Source of the DNA: Gadus chalcogrammus
Taxonomy: Eukaryota > Chordata > Actinopteri > Gadiformes > Gadidae
NCBI RefSeq assembly: GCF_026213295.1
Contig: NC_079420.1
Span: 8,230,519 to 8,294,518, forward strand
DNA: 64,000 nt
Reading direction: 5' to 3'
Part shown: positions 41,516 to 56,858 of the stretch, piece after piece
Layout of the letters: every line of letters starts with the position of its first letter
Position numbering within the stretch: position 1 is the stretch's first letter
Translations under genes and position numbers: made by a program
The notes under the pieces: model-generated
Database searches by the model: none
What the model was told of the DNA's origin: nothing
Seen by the model: only the letters and a program-made list of their open reading frames with translations

Positions 41516-42235
41516 CAACAAGCGCTCGATTGCATGTCTTGGCTGCTATAACACACACCGATTCAAAGTCCCTTGACTGGGATCCCAACAACTGTACAGC
41601 TCCTGCAGAGCCCTAACATCCTCCAATGCATTATGGGCATTGTCAATTTTCCCCAGGAAGGACCGCACCAGGTTCACCTGTGAATAGCTACGTATCCTTG
41701 AATAGAGCGCCTTACTGAGTAGGAAGGTGTCCAAGTATCTGGAGCCCAGCTGCTGGAACTGCTCGGTTAGGGAACACCTGAGTAGCGCTCTGTCCAGTAC
41801 AGGTTTGTCAAAGCGTCTGGCGCTGTGTGCGGCCAGCAGCACGGGCTGCTCTAAGGACTGCAGGAAGTCAAGGAAGGAAGTCAGAGCCTCGGTCAAGGTG
41901 ACGGTCGGCACGGCTGTACCCTGCAGGAGGAGGGCGCCATCTCGGACGCTGAAGCCCGTGACCTCCGCGGCCCCTCTGTCGATGGCGATCTCAGGCATCA
42001 TGTACACGTTGAAGGTGAGAAAAGAGTGAACACAGGTAATAGCTCTTGGGATCTCTCCGCCCCTTCCATGCCCACCCCCCTCCCCCGTTGATTCTGCTGA
42101 TGTCTGAGCGACACTGATGTCCGCATATCGGGCATAAAGTGCGAATGAGTGTGAATGACCCTTAAGTCGAACCTTGTGATGTATAGATGCAGAGAAAAGA
42201 CAGAGGACATGTGTGAAAACTGCTATAGAGAGACA

Positions 42236-42500
42236 TAGAGGACCAGAGAGAGGGATAGAAAGAGGGATATGAAGAGAGAGACAGAGAGAGACATAGAGAG
42301 AGAGAGAGATAGAGACCGAGAGAGACAAAGAGAGACAGACAGACAGAGAGAGACATAGATAGACATAGAGACATAGAGAGAGACCGAGAGAGAGACATAG
42401 ACAGAGACAGAGACAGAGACAGACAGAGACAGACAGAGAGAGACATAGATAGACATAGAGAGAGACAGAGAGAGACATAGACATATAAAAAGAGAGAGAA
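42236..42500. repeat. GA-rich array
   Basis: AGAGAGACATAGAGAGAGAC-type units, irregular. The minus-strand Ser/Leu/Tyr-rich frame through it is an artefact that extends the ORF of copy 3. Confidence 0.85.
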
Positions 42501-42718
42501 AGAGACATAGGGAGGGACCAGAGAAAGAGTGTATTATTTCTGCAGTTTATATTTATACTGCCCAAAGATCCTGTCCAATTGAATATATATTGAATAATTA
42601 TCCTGTGTAATTATATTTATTCAGTTATTATGAATTTCATTTTTTTATGTATATGAATTTGTATTTATCACTTAATCTCTCCTTTGCTGTACTTTTGACT
42701 CTTGAGCTGCAATAACAA

Positions 42719-44096
<1,378 letters not shown>

Positions 44097-44370
44097 CCAA
44101 TCCTGTGGCCTCCAGTTCAAAGAAGAACACAGTTTTACCCCCAGACGTCTGCAGGGGGCGAGAGAGAGGGAGGGCATTGGTCGCAGGTGATTACAGCCGG
44201 GTGGAGTAGGAGCATATTTTATTAAGACGGTTACATTATTATACTGTCTAATAACAATCCAATATAAATTTGTGTTCGAAATCATGAAATGATTTAGAAA
44301 AGTTAGGAAATCTTAAAAAGTCTGTAAACAATTTAACAACCAACATGCATTGAAAAGGTGCTTCTAACTA

Positions 44371-44417
44371 CGAGAGAGCGAGAGAGCGAGAGAGCGAGAG
44401 AGAGAGAGAGAGAGAGA
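44371..44417. repeat. (GAGAGAGC)n array
   Basis: Short GA-rich array with a periodic C. It is followed by a T run. Confidence 0.85.
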
Positions 44418-44573
44418 TTTTTTTGAATTGACCACTGAAGCCAAATAGTACACCCTTAAGCAAAGAACATTGCAATTATTTACTTGAATTTCTGAAATTA
44501 ACTACAAATCTTTGGAGAGACTCTCAGACAGGCATCCACAACTACCCTGTTGTCAATAAATCAACAAGCACTG

Positions 44574-45754
44574 CTAGATTAAACACTGAGTCACCGACTC
44601 TTGGTTGGGATTCCAAACCCCGTACATGGACTGCAGAGCCGTAACATTCTCCAATGCATTGTGGTTGTTGGGTTTTCCCAGGAAGGGGTACAACAGATCC
44701 TCTTGTTCATGGCTGGCTAACCCTGGACAGAGCGCCTTACTGAGTAGGTAGATGTCCAAAAAACTGGGGCCCAGCTCGTGGAACTGCTGGGCGAGGTAAC
44801 ACCTGATCAGCGCGTTCTTCAGTATAGGTAGGACAAATTCTTGGGCTTTGTGCGCAGCCAGCAGTATGGGTCTGTTAAAGGACCGCAGGAAGTCGTAGAA
44901 GGAGGTCAGGGCCTCGTGCAAGGGGGTGGTGGAAACTTCTTTATAGTCCTTGTAAAGTTTGGCACCGCCGGCCATGAAGCCTGTCCTCACGATGGTGTAT
45001 ATGTGGATGTTGCCCTGAGGCATAATATACACATTGAAGGTGTGAACTCCGCTGATTGCCGCCAGCTGGATGATATCACCCCCTCTTGTTTCTGAGAGGG
45101 GAGGGGTATGAGTGAGTGAGTGAGCGAGCGAGCGTACGTGCGTGCGTTCGTTAATGAGTGCGCAAGGCTGCATTAAAGAGTAGACAAGAATAGTTGAAAC
45201 ATATAGGCCTAGAATATTTCTAAAATGAAATAGCAAGCGGATAAGTATGTAATAGCGGGGGTTGGCTGTGAAAAGTGGAGTTCTGGGAGACGTATTGAAA
45301 AGTATGCAGCGAAGACCTCTAATGCATTCAGAGGGGCAGGACATGTAATATCACAAGTGATAAAGTGATGAAAATGTGTCCGTGTGCAGTTGGCCTACCT
45401 GATGTATTTTGGTCGCTGGTCTCCAGGTCAAAGAAGACTAAAGGTCTCTCAAGAGAAGCCTGCAAAGGGCGAGACAGAGGCCATCGCAGGTCGTCATAAC
45501 ATCCGGGTAGAGTCATCCGGGTAGAGTATGAACGTAACCGATAGACGTTATTACATTGTACCTTATAACAATTCACCTGTGTAATCTAAATCATCTAGGG
45601 AAATTATTCAGCCATGTTAGGTCACCGTTAAAAAGTCGGTAAAAAATAATATAGATAAAATGACACTTAAACTGCTACAATATGCATTTGGTTAACTATC
45701 TCCGTGCGTAAAACATAGGCAGGCCTATAGCCTATACATTACCGTGGACTGCAT
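44574..45754 (-). CDS. Plex9-type exonuclease-like, copy 4, motif-degenerate
   Basis: Exons MQST (45743-45754), 45399-45459 and 44574-45091 join in frame to 196 residues with GT/AG borders. It is the most diverged copy. ExoI is kept (FFDLETSD, Asp15 and Glu17), but the ExoII Asp is replaced (EFVLPIL where others have RFDKPVL). ExoIII is HNALEN, with the last Asp changed to Asn. The frame stays fully open over 196 codons in spite of this, so it may be a maintained non-catalytic paralogue, or a recent loss. An insertion (NIHIYTIVRTG) replaces the loop around the VTGFSV segment. Confidence 0.75.
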
Positions 45755-45867
45755 ATCGGAAATGGACAGGAATTCAATGATGACAAAACTCCGCAAATGT
45801 GTAGCGGAAGGCAAAGCGACTTTAACTTGAGATAAAGAATACTGGGTTTACCATTAAAGGACGACTT

Positions 45868-45897
45868 GACTTTCGTTTTTGTTAAACAGAAACAAAC
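45868..45897 (-). promoter_or_regulatory. IRF-type site upstream of copy 4
   Basis: On the minus strand GTTTCTGTTTAAC (a damaged ISRE) is followed by AAAAACGAAAGTC, which retains the AANNGAAA core. It lies about 115 bp upstream of the ATG. The TATA box of copy 1 is not conserved here (TTTAATGG). Confidence 0.4.
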
Positions 45898-45904
45898 CAG
45901 GTAG

Positions 45905-46660
45905 GGGTGTGGCAGGTGCCGCACCCCAACTGTCCTCCTGTCTTGTCTTGACGCGATTGCGATTTAGCCTATAGCAATGTCAACCATAAAACTTTGTCTT
46001 CCACAAAGACCCTGTCGTCTGTCTTAATGTTGGGTTGTCCAAAGGCTGCTGATTTTATGTTAGTTGGACACCGTAAAGTGTGTCACTCTGTTCTCGCCTG
46101 CATGAGAGTTCAATGTTGTCATTAGCTATTACGTCTTTCTGACCAATCGCAGTTCAAGGTCCACCTGGGCTGTACAACTTCGGGAGGGGGCATCGAATTG
46201 GTTGCGCCGTTGACCCGGCGGCCGAAACGTTAACCTACCCGATGTCAAGTGGACCGGGTTGAATTCACTGCGTGTCTCTCTTCTTATATCCATCTTACCA
46301 GAGATATTACAGCATTATCGACGAGATGCGCTTTGCATAGAGAAGAAAGAATACCGCAGTTGAATTCGCAACATTCTGCAACAAATTATTCTAAATCTGC
46401 CCATATATGGACGCGTCAGAATTTTGCAGTTTTCACTCGCTACAATGTTGCATCTGTGGCTGCTGGTAATGCAACTACGAAGAAGTAAACTCTACGGGGC
46501 TATTGTGTTTTAGTTTTTTTGACAGCACAGCGATCCGGGACTATTCCCAAAAGATCCGGGGCTATAGCCTCGAATGCCCAGGTCTAACGACGCGCCTGCA
46601 TAGCATGCACGCACACTCAGAGCCAGAAACAACGACGAACAGGTTCTAGAGTGGTCTGCC
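45905..46660. other. Intergenic, no gene seen
   Basis: Unique sequence between copy 4 and a hAT element. A short open frame at 46249-46488 has no recognised similarity. Confidence 0.4.
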
Positions 46661-46668
46661 GTATGCAG

Positions 46669-48177
46669 CAGTAGCGGGTCTAGACAAATGTAATAGGGGG
46701 GCCAAGGATGGGCCAGTGTTAAACCAGAGGGGCACAAAAAATGATATTTAAAGATTATAATTATAGACTTTATTTTACTTTAAAATCATCAAACATTTAA
46801 TAATAGTTAAGATTTTATAACTTCACCAGTCTGTATTTTTCTGTCAAACTATCTTAAATTGATGAAGCTTAGCCCTAAATCAGCAAAATCATGTAAATAT
46901 TTGTTTTGTACAAGCGTGCAAGAGAGGTAGGCCCATAAAAAATGAAAAACAAAATACAGTACAGGGTACAAATACAGTGTGTCAATCTGAAAAAAAATTC
47001 CAGGGTGCAACGAAGTGCAAAACAATGTGCCTTTTCATATCTATTTGATCAGTTTCATTGTGGAGAAACTGTGTTCTGAAGACTTCCCTGTTCTACTTTT
47101 CTTTCCTCATATCATGATAGCTGCTATTAGAAGAAAAAAACGTAGGGGCATGCATTACATTTCGTTGCATAACCATCCCTCCCTACTTAACACGGACAGA
47201 TAGCCTGCTACTCTTTACTCAAATGTATTTGTTATCCCAATGCAACAGCCAAAACGGATGAAAACACTTAATTTCATCGTCAGTTTGAGGAACTACAGTA
47301 ACAAGGTTATGTGCAAGAACAACAAGTCACTTTCTAAAATAAATCGTTTGGCTTACCTTCGTCTCTTGCAACAGGAAAAATCGTGGCTCCTTTCTCCAAG
47401 AATAGTTGCTGAGCTCTAATTAAACGAGCAGCAGCACCACAGTATTTGGGTGTGCCCCTCTAATTTACCCGTGTATAACGTTGCATCGCATTAGTTCCGT
47501 AAAATCAGTAAAATCCTAAAAATCCTAAAGACCATCGTACTTCATTTCATTTATACAGAAGGCCTGGAACTGCCCAATTGACAAACGTTCACTCACTTGG
47601 AGGCGGGTGTCTGTTGAAGTTTTAAAATGATTGGATCTGCCCAGTGCCACTCTGGATCTGCCATAACCAATCGCATAGCGTTTAGTCGTGACGTATGTCA
47701 TGCGACGGGACCGGCTCCTACACCACTAACGGAGCCAGCTGGAAAATCAAACTTTTCCCGAACCCGGTGGGGAGAAGCGCCACAACATCATGGCCACCAA
47801 AAAAACTCAGCAAAGCTTGTTCTTGCTCCGGCTTTAATTGATCGATATTCGGCGGCGATCCCACAACAGACCGAATAGCTTCTCTCGTATCCTTCTCCAT
47901 TGTCTTCCTGGTCTTCCTCTGACTACAACTGTAACTCGCGCGCGACAGTGACGTCATCGTTCTCAGCCACTCCCTCTGTTCGCTGATTGGACCGCCAAAA
48001 ATCAGGCTTCCAAGGAACCCATGTATATGAAGCAGACCCAGACCTAGTACTGAAGTGAAATGAAAATTGAGCGGAAGTAGGTAGGTGGGCGGTGCCAGGC
48101 TACAGCCACGGGGGGGGGGCAGGGACATATCTACAGGGGCACGGGCCCCCGCAGGCCCCGGCGTAGAAACGCCATTG
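46669..48177. mobile_element. hAT-type element carrying a helicase fragment
   Basis: The ends read CAGTAGCGGGTCTAGAC and, inverted, CAATGGCGTTTCTACGCC. The flanking 8-bp direct repeats are GTATGCAG (46661-46668) and GTATACAG (48178-48185), 7 of 8 identical, as left by hAT transposases. No hAT transposase frame is seen. It holds an internal helicase-like fragment on the minus strand. Confidence 0.65.
47718..47900 (-). pseudogene. RecQ/DEAD-type helicase N-terminal fragment
   Basis: About 60 codons from ATG 47900 to TAG 47718, reading LKPEQEQALLSFFGGHDVVA and LLPTGFGKSLIFQLAPL. PTGFGKS is a helicase motif I (Walker A), preceded by the Q-rich motif 0 typical of RecQ-like helicases. The rest of the helicase core is absent, so this is a fragment, probably an exon or remnant of a transposon-borne helicase gene. 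Confidence 0.6.
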
Positions 48178-48185
48178 GTATACAG

Positions 48186-48900
48186 AGCCTGTGTAACATA
48201 GTATCTGAGGATTCTATAAACACAATTTCACATTGTATTGCACGCACAGCAAGACCATGCAATGCATAAATTGGTGACCGGAATAAAGTAGCAATGTAAT
48301 CAAGTGTGTAAGAGCATTTAAATTCGACATTAAAATGACCAACGTGGTACAAATACAAAGAAAATGAATCTTTTTACGGGCGCCGCCATTTCTTTGAGAG
48401 CGTCATCACTGACTTCGGTATACTCTCAGAATTCCGAGGAGGCCTGACCAAAAGAGGGCGTGCCTCCGTGAAATGCCACAAGAAAGCTGGGAGATTTCCC
48501 CTCTTGCAACTCGGAAGCCCTGGTGTCCGAGGCATCTGGTCACACCATTGGGTCGGAAACTTCCGGCACAAATACGACAGAAGATAATGACCTGTCCAAA
48601 CCGTGCCGATGATTGATAGTAGATAATGAATCGTACATCAGATAATGTCTCCATTTATAACAAGCTTTCTTTTTTTTTACCAATGTACACCCCGATCAAT
48701 AGTACTGTATGTATGGTATATAAAAGACCCAAGCATCCCTTCCAGCAATAAGTACATTCATGTTTTTCATTTTTGTTTGTTGCAGAAAGAATACTCCATA
48801 TGAACAGCGTAGACGAGCAAAAACCACGTGTTCTTAAATAATGTGCATGTTTAACCCAATTCTTAACAAAGTCAGAGAGTTCTTCCTTGTCACAGCCCAG
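48186..48900. other. Intergenic, relic sequences
   Basis: On the minus strand near 48835-48905 there is a short peptide-like relic, CDKEELSDFVKNWVKHAHY, whose DNA recurs in worn form at 39066-39120 and 55010-55060. TATATAAAAG occurs near 48716. No intact gene. Confidence 0.35.
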
Positions 48901-48904
48901 TCTG

Positions 48905-49095
48905 TCCATGGCTCCATCCATTTCCTGACACCATTTGACTTTTGTTACACCATTACTTTTGGTTAATTTCTGTTCATCAATAAATTATGATTACTTTTGC
49001 AGTTAGACCTTGGTGTGTCTCCAAATTTGTTTTGGCCAAGAGCCTGGCCATAAGAAATTGGGGACTCGTCCGTTTGAACTAGACTAAACCTTTTG
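48905..49095 (+). mobile_element. Possible LTR-retroelement 3' LTR end and primer site
   Basis: AATAAA near 48980 is followed by a T/G-rich stretch and then AATTGGGGACTCGTCCG (from 49057). The last part resembles a tRNA primer-binding site directly after an LTR in fish retroelements. The matching second LTR was not found in the window. Confidence 0.35.
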
Positions 49096-49319
49096 AATCC
49101 ACTTTTGTTGATTCAAACAAATCAACATTTCGGTTCCCTCTTAATTGTGTGGCTCCCAGCTCGTTTCCTTGATTGGTATGGGGCACACTGACTTGTGCTT
49201 GATGTGTACCTCCCGTGTTCATTTGTTGAAGGAAAGGCGGTGTCACTTTTTGTGAATGAACCGAATTCTGCCGGCTTACGTCATCAGACTAGTAGTAAAT
49301 TGCAGCGCTGTGGGTGGTG

Positions 49320-50561
<1,242 letters not shown>

Positions 50562-50569
50562 GGGTGGTG

Positions 50570-51290
50570 TTAAAGCCTTGTTTGGCGTTGGTTAAGCGTT
50601 TTTGGAGGACACTCTGAGGTTGTTTGTGATAAGTTAAATATAATTGATAAAAGTGTATTTGGCTCTCTTCATGTCTATCTTGACGAGAGAGGGGGATTAT
50701 TTGTTTTGTAAAGCTTTCACATACTGTTCATTTGTGCTTGTTCTGCAGCTTTGGGCAAGACGCACCACTTGGACTCACCGTTGTGCACTAAAATTGCCGG
50801 GCTTCCCTGTAAGTTTACGGCTTCATCCCATTGGGTGTTGCTGAGCACTGTCAGTAGTGTTGTGATGACCGCGGTTAGCAGCAGTCGTCTCGGGGGCACA
50901 TCCATTGACTCAGGGTGAGGCGCCTGCGTGCTTGTCTTCTTTTCCGCCTCATGGCCTTCAGTACGTAAATACCCGCTGCCAGTATAGCCACATGAAGACC
51001 AGGGTTGAGCTTATTAAGATCGGTTTCGGTATAGATAGACAGGTTGTTCAGTGCCTCTGGTGTGCAGCGGAGGGGTCACTTGGTCTGAGCTCTTGTGTCA
51101 TGTGTTTTTTGTAGATCCGTCTGAGGAGTTATTGGAAAGTTTTAATAAGGATCAATTGTTACAAATCGCTGAGCATTATAATAACTGATAAGAAAAAATA
51201 ATTTCTTATTGCAAATCTTAAAAAAGGTTACATTTTGGCAAGGTCCTCACATGTCATCTCTCCAAGTGTTGTTAAGGGGCGGCCTCCTCA
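50570..51290. other. Relic region with two exon-like segments
   Basis: 50753-50811 lies between TTCTGCAG and GTAAGT and is open in two frames, with no recognised family. 51115-51188 follows TTTTTTGTAG and reads PSEELLESFNKDQLLQIAEH before a stop. This recalls the N-terminal gag-like motif found in fish retroelements (PSxxxLxxxxKxQLxxIAEHY). Confidence 0.3.
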
Positions 51291-51294
51291 CAGG

Positions 51295-51724
<430 letters not shown>

Positions 51725-51725
51725 A

Positions 51726-52217
51726 AGGTTGGGCATGGGATTTTCGAATCGCCAGCAGATTTTGAAAACACACAACTCAAATGGTCCTACCCCCTCTCCT
51801 TCAACGCTGACTCTGACTCCACCCATTCCAAGTACATGGACGCCCAGTCATGCACGAGCGAACAGATGCGCGAGCCATTAGCTAGCTAGTTAGCTAGCTC
51901 CAGTAGCTACCGCAGGATAACAACAAACAGAAGCTTGCTCTCGGTCACTAGATTTGAGTATGTGCACGAAGGGCTTGCGCGGGGGGGGGAGGGGGAGTGC
52001 AGTACGACCGTTTGATTGATGTACTTACTGTCCAATGCCACTCGGTGGGTCTGGAAATCACTGGCTGGAGTTTTTCAAGCCCTGCCCATTCAACAGATGA
52101 TTGAATTGTTTAATTTTCATGTCAGTACTTCTAACTCAGTGGCTGTAAGTGGGTTATGATAAGGATTTCAAGTAATTTTGCAAAAATGGCCAAAAAAGAG
52201 AATTCCATACCCAACCT
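51726..52217. mobile_element. MITE, TTAA type
   Basis: 492 bp with inverted ends AGGTTGGGCATGGGATTTTC and, inverted, AGGTTGGGTATGGAATTCTC. TTAA lies on the right (52218-52221), and a mutated GTAA on the left (51722-51725). No coding capacity. Confidence 0.75.
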
Positions 52218-52224
52218 TTAATGA

Positions 52225-52690
52225 CGGAACAAAACAGACAAAACCGTCAGAGGTAAACTGTAGACTGTGAGTCCACACTTAATACAATTGTGTTCAGTGC
52301 TGCTACCCAATAAATATTTGGGGAGATAAATGATATTAGAAATTATAAAATTGTATTAATTATAAAAATATGTGTAATCTTAGTTTTAATACAATAACGT
52401 AAATTCGGAAATTGTTTATTTTCTTTTTGGTTTTGCACAAAACAATCATAGGGACCAGGCAGCATTTTTTAAGTTCCGCAGGACCTCTCCCGTATCGTCC
52501 ACTACTAGGGTGGCATTTACAGGTAGAGAATATCCCATGATAACAATGACATGCGTCAATCCATTGACCTTGAAAGATAGAAGATGGAATAAACAAAGAT
52601 AAGTTGGTTTTGAGATTGAGTTTATTAAACCAAAATACCAATGGGAACACCAGTTACATAATTTTAAACCACAAAAGCAATTAAAGCAGA
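52225..52690. repeat. Duplicated 3' flank of the exonuclease unit, copy 5
   Basis: Matches 35135-35590 closely, including the GGTAAACTGTAGACTG and GTGCTGCTACCCAATAAATA stretches. Confidence 0.8.
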
Positions 52691-52734
52691 AAGAAAATTT
52701 AATAGTAATCAAATAAACCAAGTTGCAACATTGC

Positions 52735-52885
52735 AGTTTTCAGTAAGTCGTTAAATACTCCTTCGTTAACTCCTTATTGTACAGACAGAGATATATTGCT
52801 TCATTTTCTTATGAAAAATGTACAGAATGTAAGTCTTTTTGGAGAAAAGCGTCTGCTAAATGCCCTAAATGTAAATGTAAGTCGC
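52735..52885 (+). mobile_element. SINE 3' tail beside copy 5
   Basis: Contains GAAAAGCGTCTGCTAAATGC and GTAAATGTAAG. It ends 16 bp from the stop codon of the minus-strand gene. Confidence 0.6.
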
Positions 52886-52901
52886 TTGCATTTCTTAGCT
52901 G

Positions 52902-54384
52902 CTATAATGTACACCGATTCAAAGTCCCTTCACTGGGATCCCAACAACTGTACAGCTCCTGCAGAGCCCTAACATCCTCCAATGCATTATGGGCATTGTA
53001 GTTTTTCCCCAGGAAGTGACGCACCAGGTTCACCTGTGAATAGCTATCTATCCCTGGATAGAGCGCCTTACTGAGTAGGAAGGTGTCCAAGTATCTGGAG
53101 CCCAGCTGCTGGAACTGCTCGGTTAGGGAACACCTGAGCAGCGCTCTGTCCAGTACAGGTTTGTCAAAGCGTCTGGCGCCGTGTGCGACCAGCAGCACGG
53201 GCTGCTCTAAGGACTGCAGGAAGTCAAGGAAGGAGGTCAGGGCCTCGGTCAAGGTGACGGTCGGCACGGCTGTACCCTGCAGGAGGAGGGCACCATCTCG
53301 GACGCTGAAGCCCGTGACCTCCGCGGCCCCTCTGTCGATGGCGATCTCGGGCATCATGTACACGTTGAAGGTGCGCTCGCCGCTGATGGCTGCCAGCTGG
53401 ATGATCTCACACCGCCAGGTTTCTGAGAGGGGTGTGAGTGTGTGAGAGTGAGAGAGACAATGTGTTGGGTCTTGGTGCGTTAAATGGTAGAAGGATGGAA
53501 AGAGTGTGAACACAGGTAATAGCCTCTAGGGATCTCTTCTCTAGCAGTTTGTCCGTTCTGGGCGACTGTATAGAAACATTGTGGTTCAACAGGGCGGGCT
53601 CCGTGGAAGAGGAACCACACTCTCTGTAGATATAAACGGCACATTAAATGTTAATTGCTGATAGCATACTGATAAAAAGTATATTCCATTCCTGCCAAGT
53701 TCATACAACAGATGTCATTTAATTGTACACACCAGACCTTTAATTTCTTCTACAAAATCAAAGATAATTATTGCCTGCTGGGTCTTGTAAATCAGACTCA
53801 ACACAAAAACATCACAAAATGACTGGTTTTAATGGGAGGGGGGGCTCAGCCTTTTCCGGAGGAGTTTAAGCCCCCGCTATCACCGCCGCTGCGTAGGCCT
53901 AACCCAGTAAATGTATTTGGATGGTTTTACCATTATTTAGAAGTGGCGATTGGACAGATGTACACATGCCTATGCATCGACAAGTAGTTGCATATACTAA
54001 TCGACCTAAGTGGGCCACAGCCTCATAGGATCATGGATAAACATGTTATGAAAAGGTGCTCGTGTGGTAGCCTCTACCTAATCCCGTGGTCTCCAGGTCA
54101 AAGAAGACCACTGTTTTACCCCCAGACGTCTGCAGGGGGCGAGAAAGAGGGCATTGGTCGCAGGTTATTACAGCCGGGTGGAGTAGGAACTTATTCTAAA
54201 TCATGGATGGAAATTATTTAGCAAAGTTAGGAAATCTTAAAAAGTCTGTACGATTTAAGTTCTAAACTCAATAGGCCCTACATATTATTTGGAGCATGAA
54301 AACTTAGCTTTTGTATTATATCTAACATAAACAACACTTGGATAGGATAGGTGGATAGGTCTACATTACCTTGATGGACTGCAT
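52902..54384 (-). CDS. Plex9-type DEDDh exonuclease, copy 5
   Basis: Exons MQSIK (54370-54384), 54078-54129 and 52902-53422 give 195 residues with proper splice sites. All catalytic positions are kept: FFDLETTGLE, RFDKPVL and HNALED. It differs from copy 1 at only a handful of residues (for example DLETTG for DLEATG, and YPGIDSY for YPRIRSY), so the two are recent duplicates. The intron layout and 3' SINE tail are the same. The upstream ISRE is damaged (see the promoter entry), so its expression may differ from copy 1. Confidence 0.85.
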
Positions 54385-54452
54385 ATCGAAAATAGGCAGT
54401 GATCCCGTGAAGCTGTTTCGGAATAAAACTCTGAACGGAGGGCCGATCCTTT

Positions 54453-54498
54453 TCTGATGAAGGGATAGCTAGACTTTCATTTTTGTTCAACAGAAACC
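54453..54498 (-). promoter_or_regulatory. Damaged interferon motif of copy 5
   Basis: On the minus strand GGTTTCTGTTGAAC replaces the ISRE of copy 1, with the second half site changed from TTTC to TTGA. It is followed by AAAAATGAAAGTC, still intact. The TATA box position reads CAGAAAAGG instead of TATAAAAGG. Confidence 0.45.
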
Positions 54499-54499
54499 A

Positions 54500-55369
54500 A
54501 ACGTGGATTTCTCGCAGTGTAGCGGATGCGTTCCTGCGTTTGCGCGCACACATGACTCTGGTCGGAGCAGGTAGACGTTTCTCAACTGTTCGTTTGCATA
54601 GGCCGTCAGGGTCATTGTATTCATCATGAGCATGACGTAAGAGAATACAAGTAAACAGGTAGCTTTTGGAATTTAGCATCTAAATTCAACGAAAACAGAA
54701 TAAACAAATGCTAATCTTCTACGTATAATTGAAAGGTTTTTGGTATTGGTACACCGTTTGTGCTGCGTCATGACGCGGCACAAGAGGCTGGGGACCCTGG
54801 TGTCATGTTGGACCGAAATCACCCAAAACCACCGATGTCGATCTCCATTCAGCTGCCTTTCAGCTGCTCGTAGAATCTGTTCTCTCAGGAGTTCTTTTTT
54901 GTTTAACCATAACGATATAATAAAATAAATTAATGTTTCCTGTTTGTCAGGGACATTACGAATTTAGATTAGACCGAAGAAGCAATATTTATTTCCATGA
55001 ACAAGTTATAGTGCCGGTTTGACCCAATCCTTAAAGTCAGAGAATCCTAGTCAAAGCAAATATTTTTGGCCTCAGCCAACATGTATTGAAAATGTAACTG
55101 CAAACTAAAGGAGTTAGAAGGGGAGGGAGAGATTAGGGGGAGGTAGCTAGTGAGGTGAGGTGTATTGTAGACAGGAGGATGCGGTAGAGACAGTGTTACA
55201 CTAGTAGGCCTAATGTGACAATATGTGGCGGCCGTTGGCTCAAGAGTGACTGGAAGTTTGTATAACTAATAGATAAGCAGCGTGTGTGTGTCAGTGAAAA
55301 TGAAACAAAATTGAATGAGCCAGTGAACCAATGGTTTTAAACGGAATTTAAACACTGTGTTTTTTTTTT
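54500..55369. other. Duplicated upstream DNA, no gene seen
   Basis: Matches 38742-39150 in blocks. A purine-rich patch lies at 55100-55140. Confidence 0.45.
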
Positions 55370-56358
<989 letters not shown>

Positions 56359-56359
56359 G

Positions 56360-56690
56360 CTGCTACCTAATGAATATTTTGGAAAAGAAGTCACTAAGCG
56401 TGACTTTTTAATACATTCTGTGTGTTTGGAAATTGTTTTTTTCTAACCCTTTCTTGTTTTTTTGCAAGAAACAAAAATAGTGAACAGGCAGCATTTTTTA
56501 GGATTATAGAATGATTGAATGATGGAATAAACAAAGATTAGTTGGTTATGAGATGGTTTAATAGACAAATATACCATTGGGAAAACCATATATATATTTT
56601 TAAACAACACAAGCAATCAAAGCAGAAAGAAAATCAAACTGTATAATCAAATAAAACGAGATGATCCATGATTTGAACATTAACTTTGCA
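56360..56690. repeat. Duplicated 3' flank of the exonuclease unit, copy 6
   Basis: Starts at CGTGCTGCTACCTAATGAAT, joined straight to the broken pde3a exon, and matches 35195-35600 with many differences. Confidence 0.75.
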
Positions 56691-56694
56691 GTTT

Positions 56695-56825
56695 TCAGTA
56701 AGTCGTAACTCCTCCTTCGGTATCTCCTTATTGTACCGACAGCGAAACATTATTTCACTTTCTTATGAAAAAATGTACTTATTGTAAGACAATAAGCGTC
56801 TGCTAAATGACCTAATGTAAAAGTA
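56695..56825 (+). mobile_element. SINE 3' tail beside copy 6
   Basis: A worn version of the same tail (AATAAGCGTCTGCTAAATGA). Confidence 0.5.
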
Positions 56826-56858
56826 ATACAACAAGCGCTCGATTGCATGTCTTGGCTG

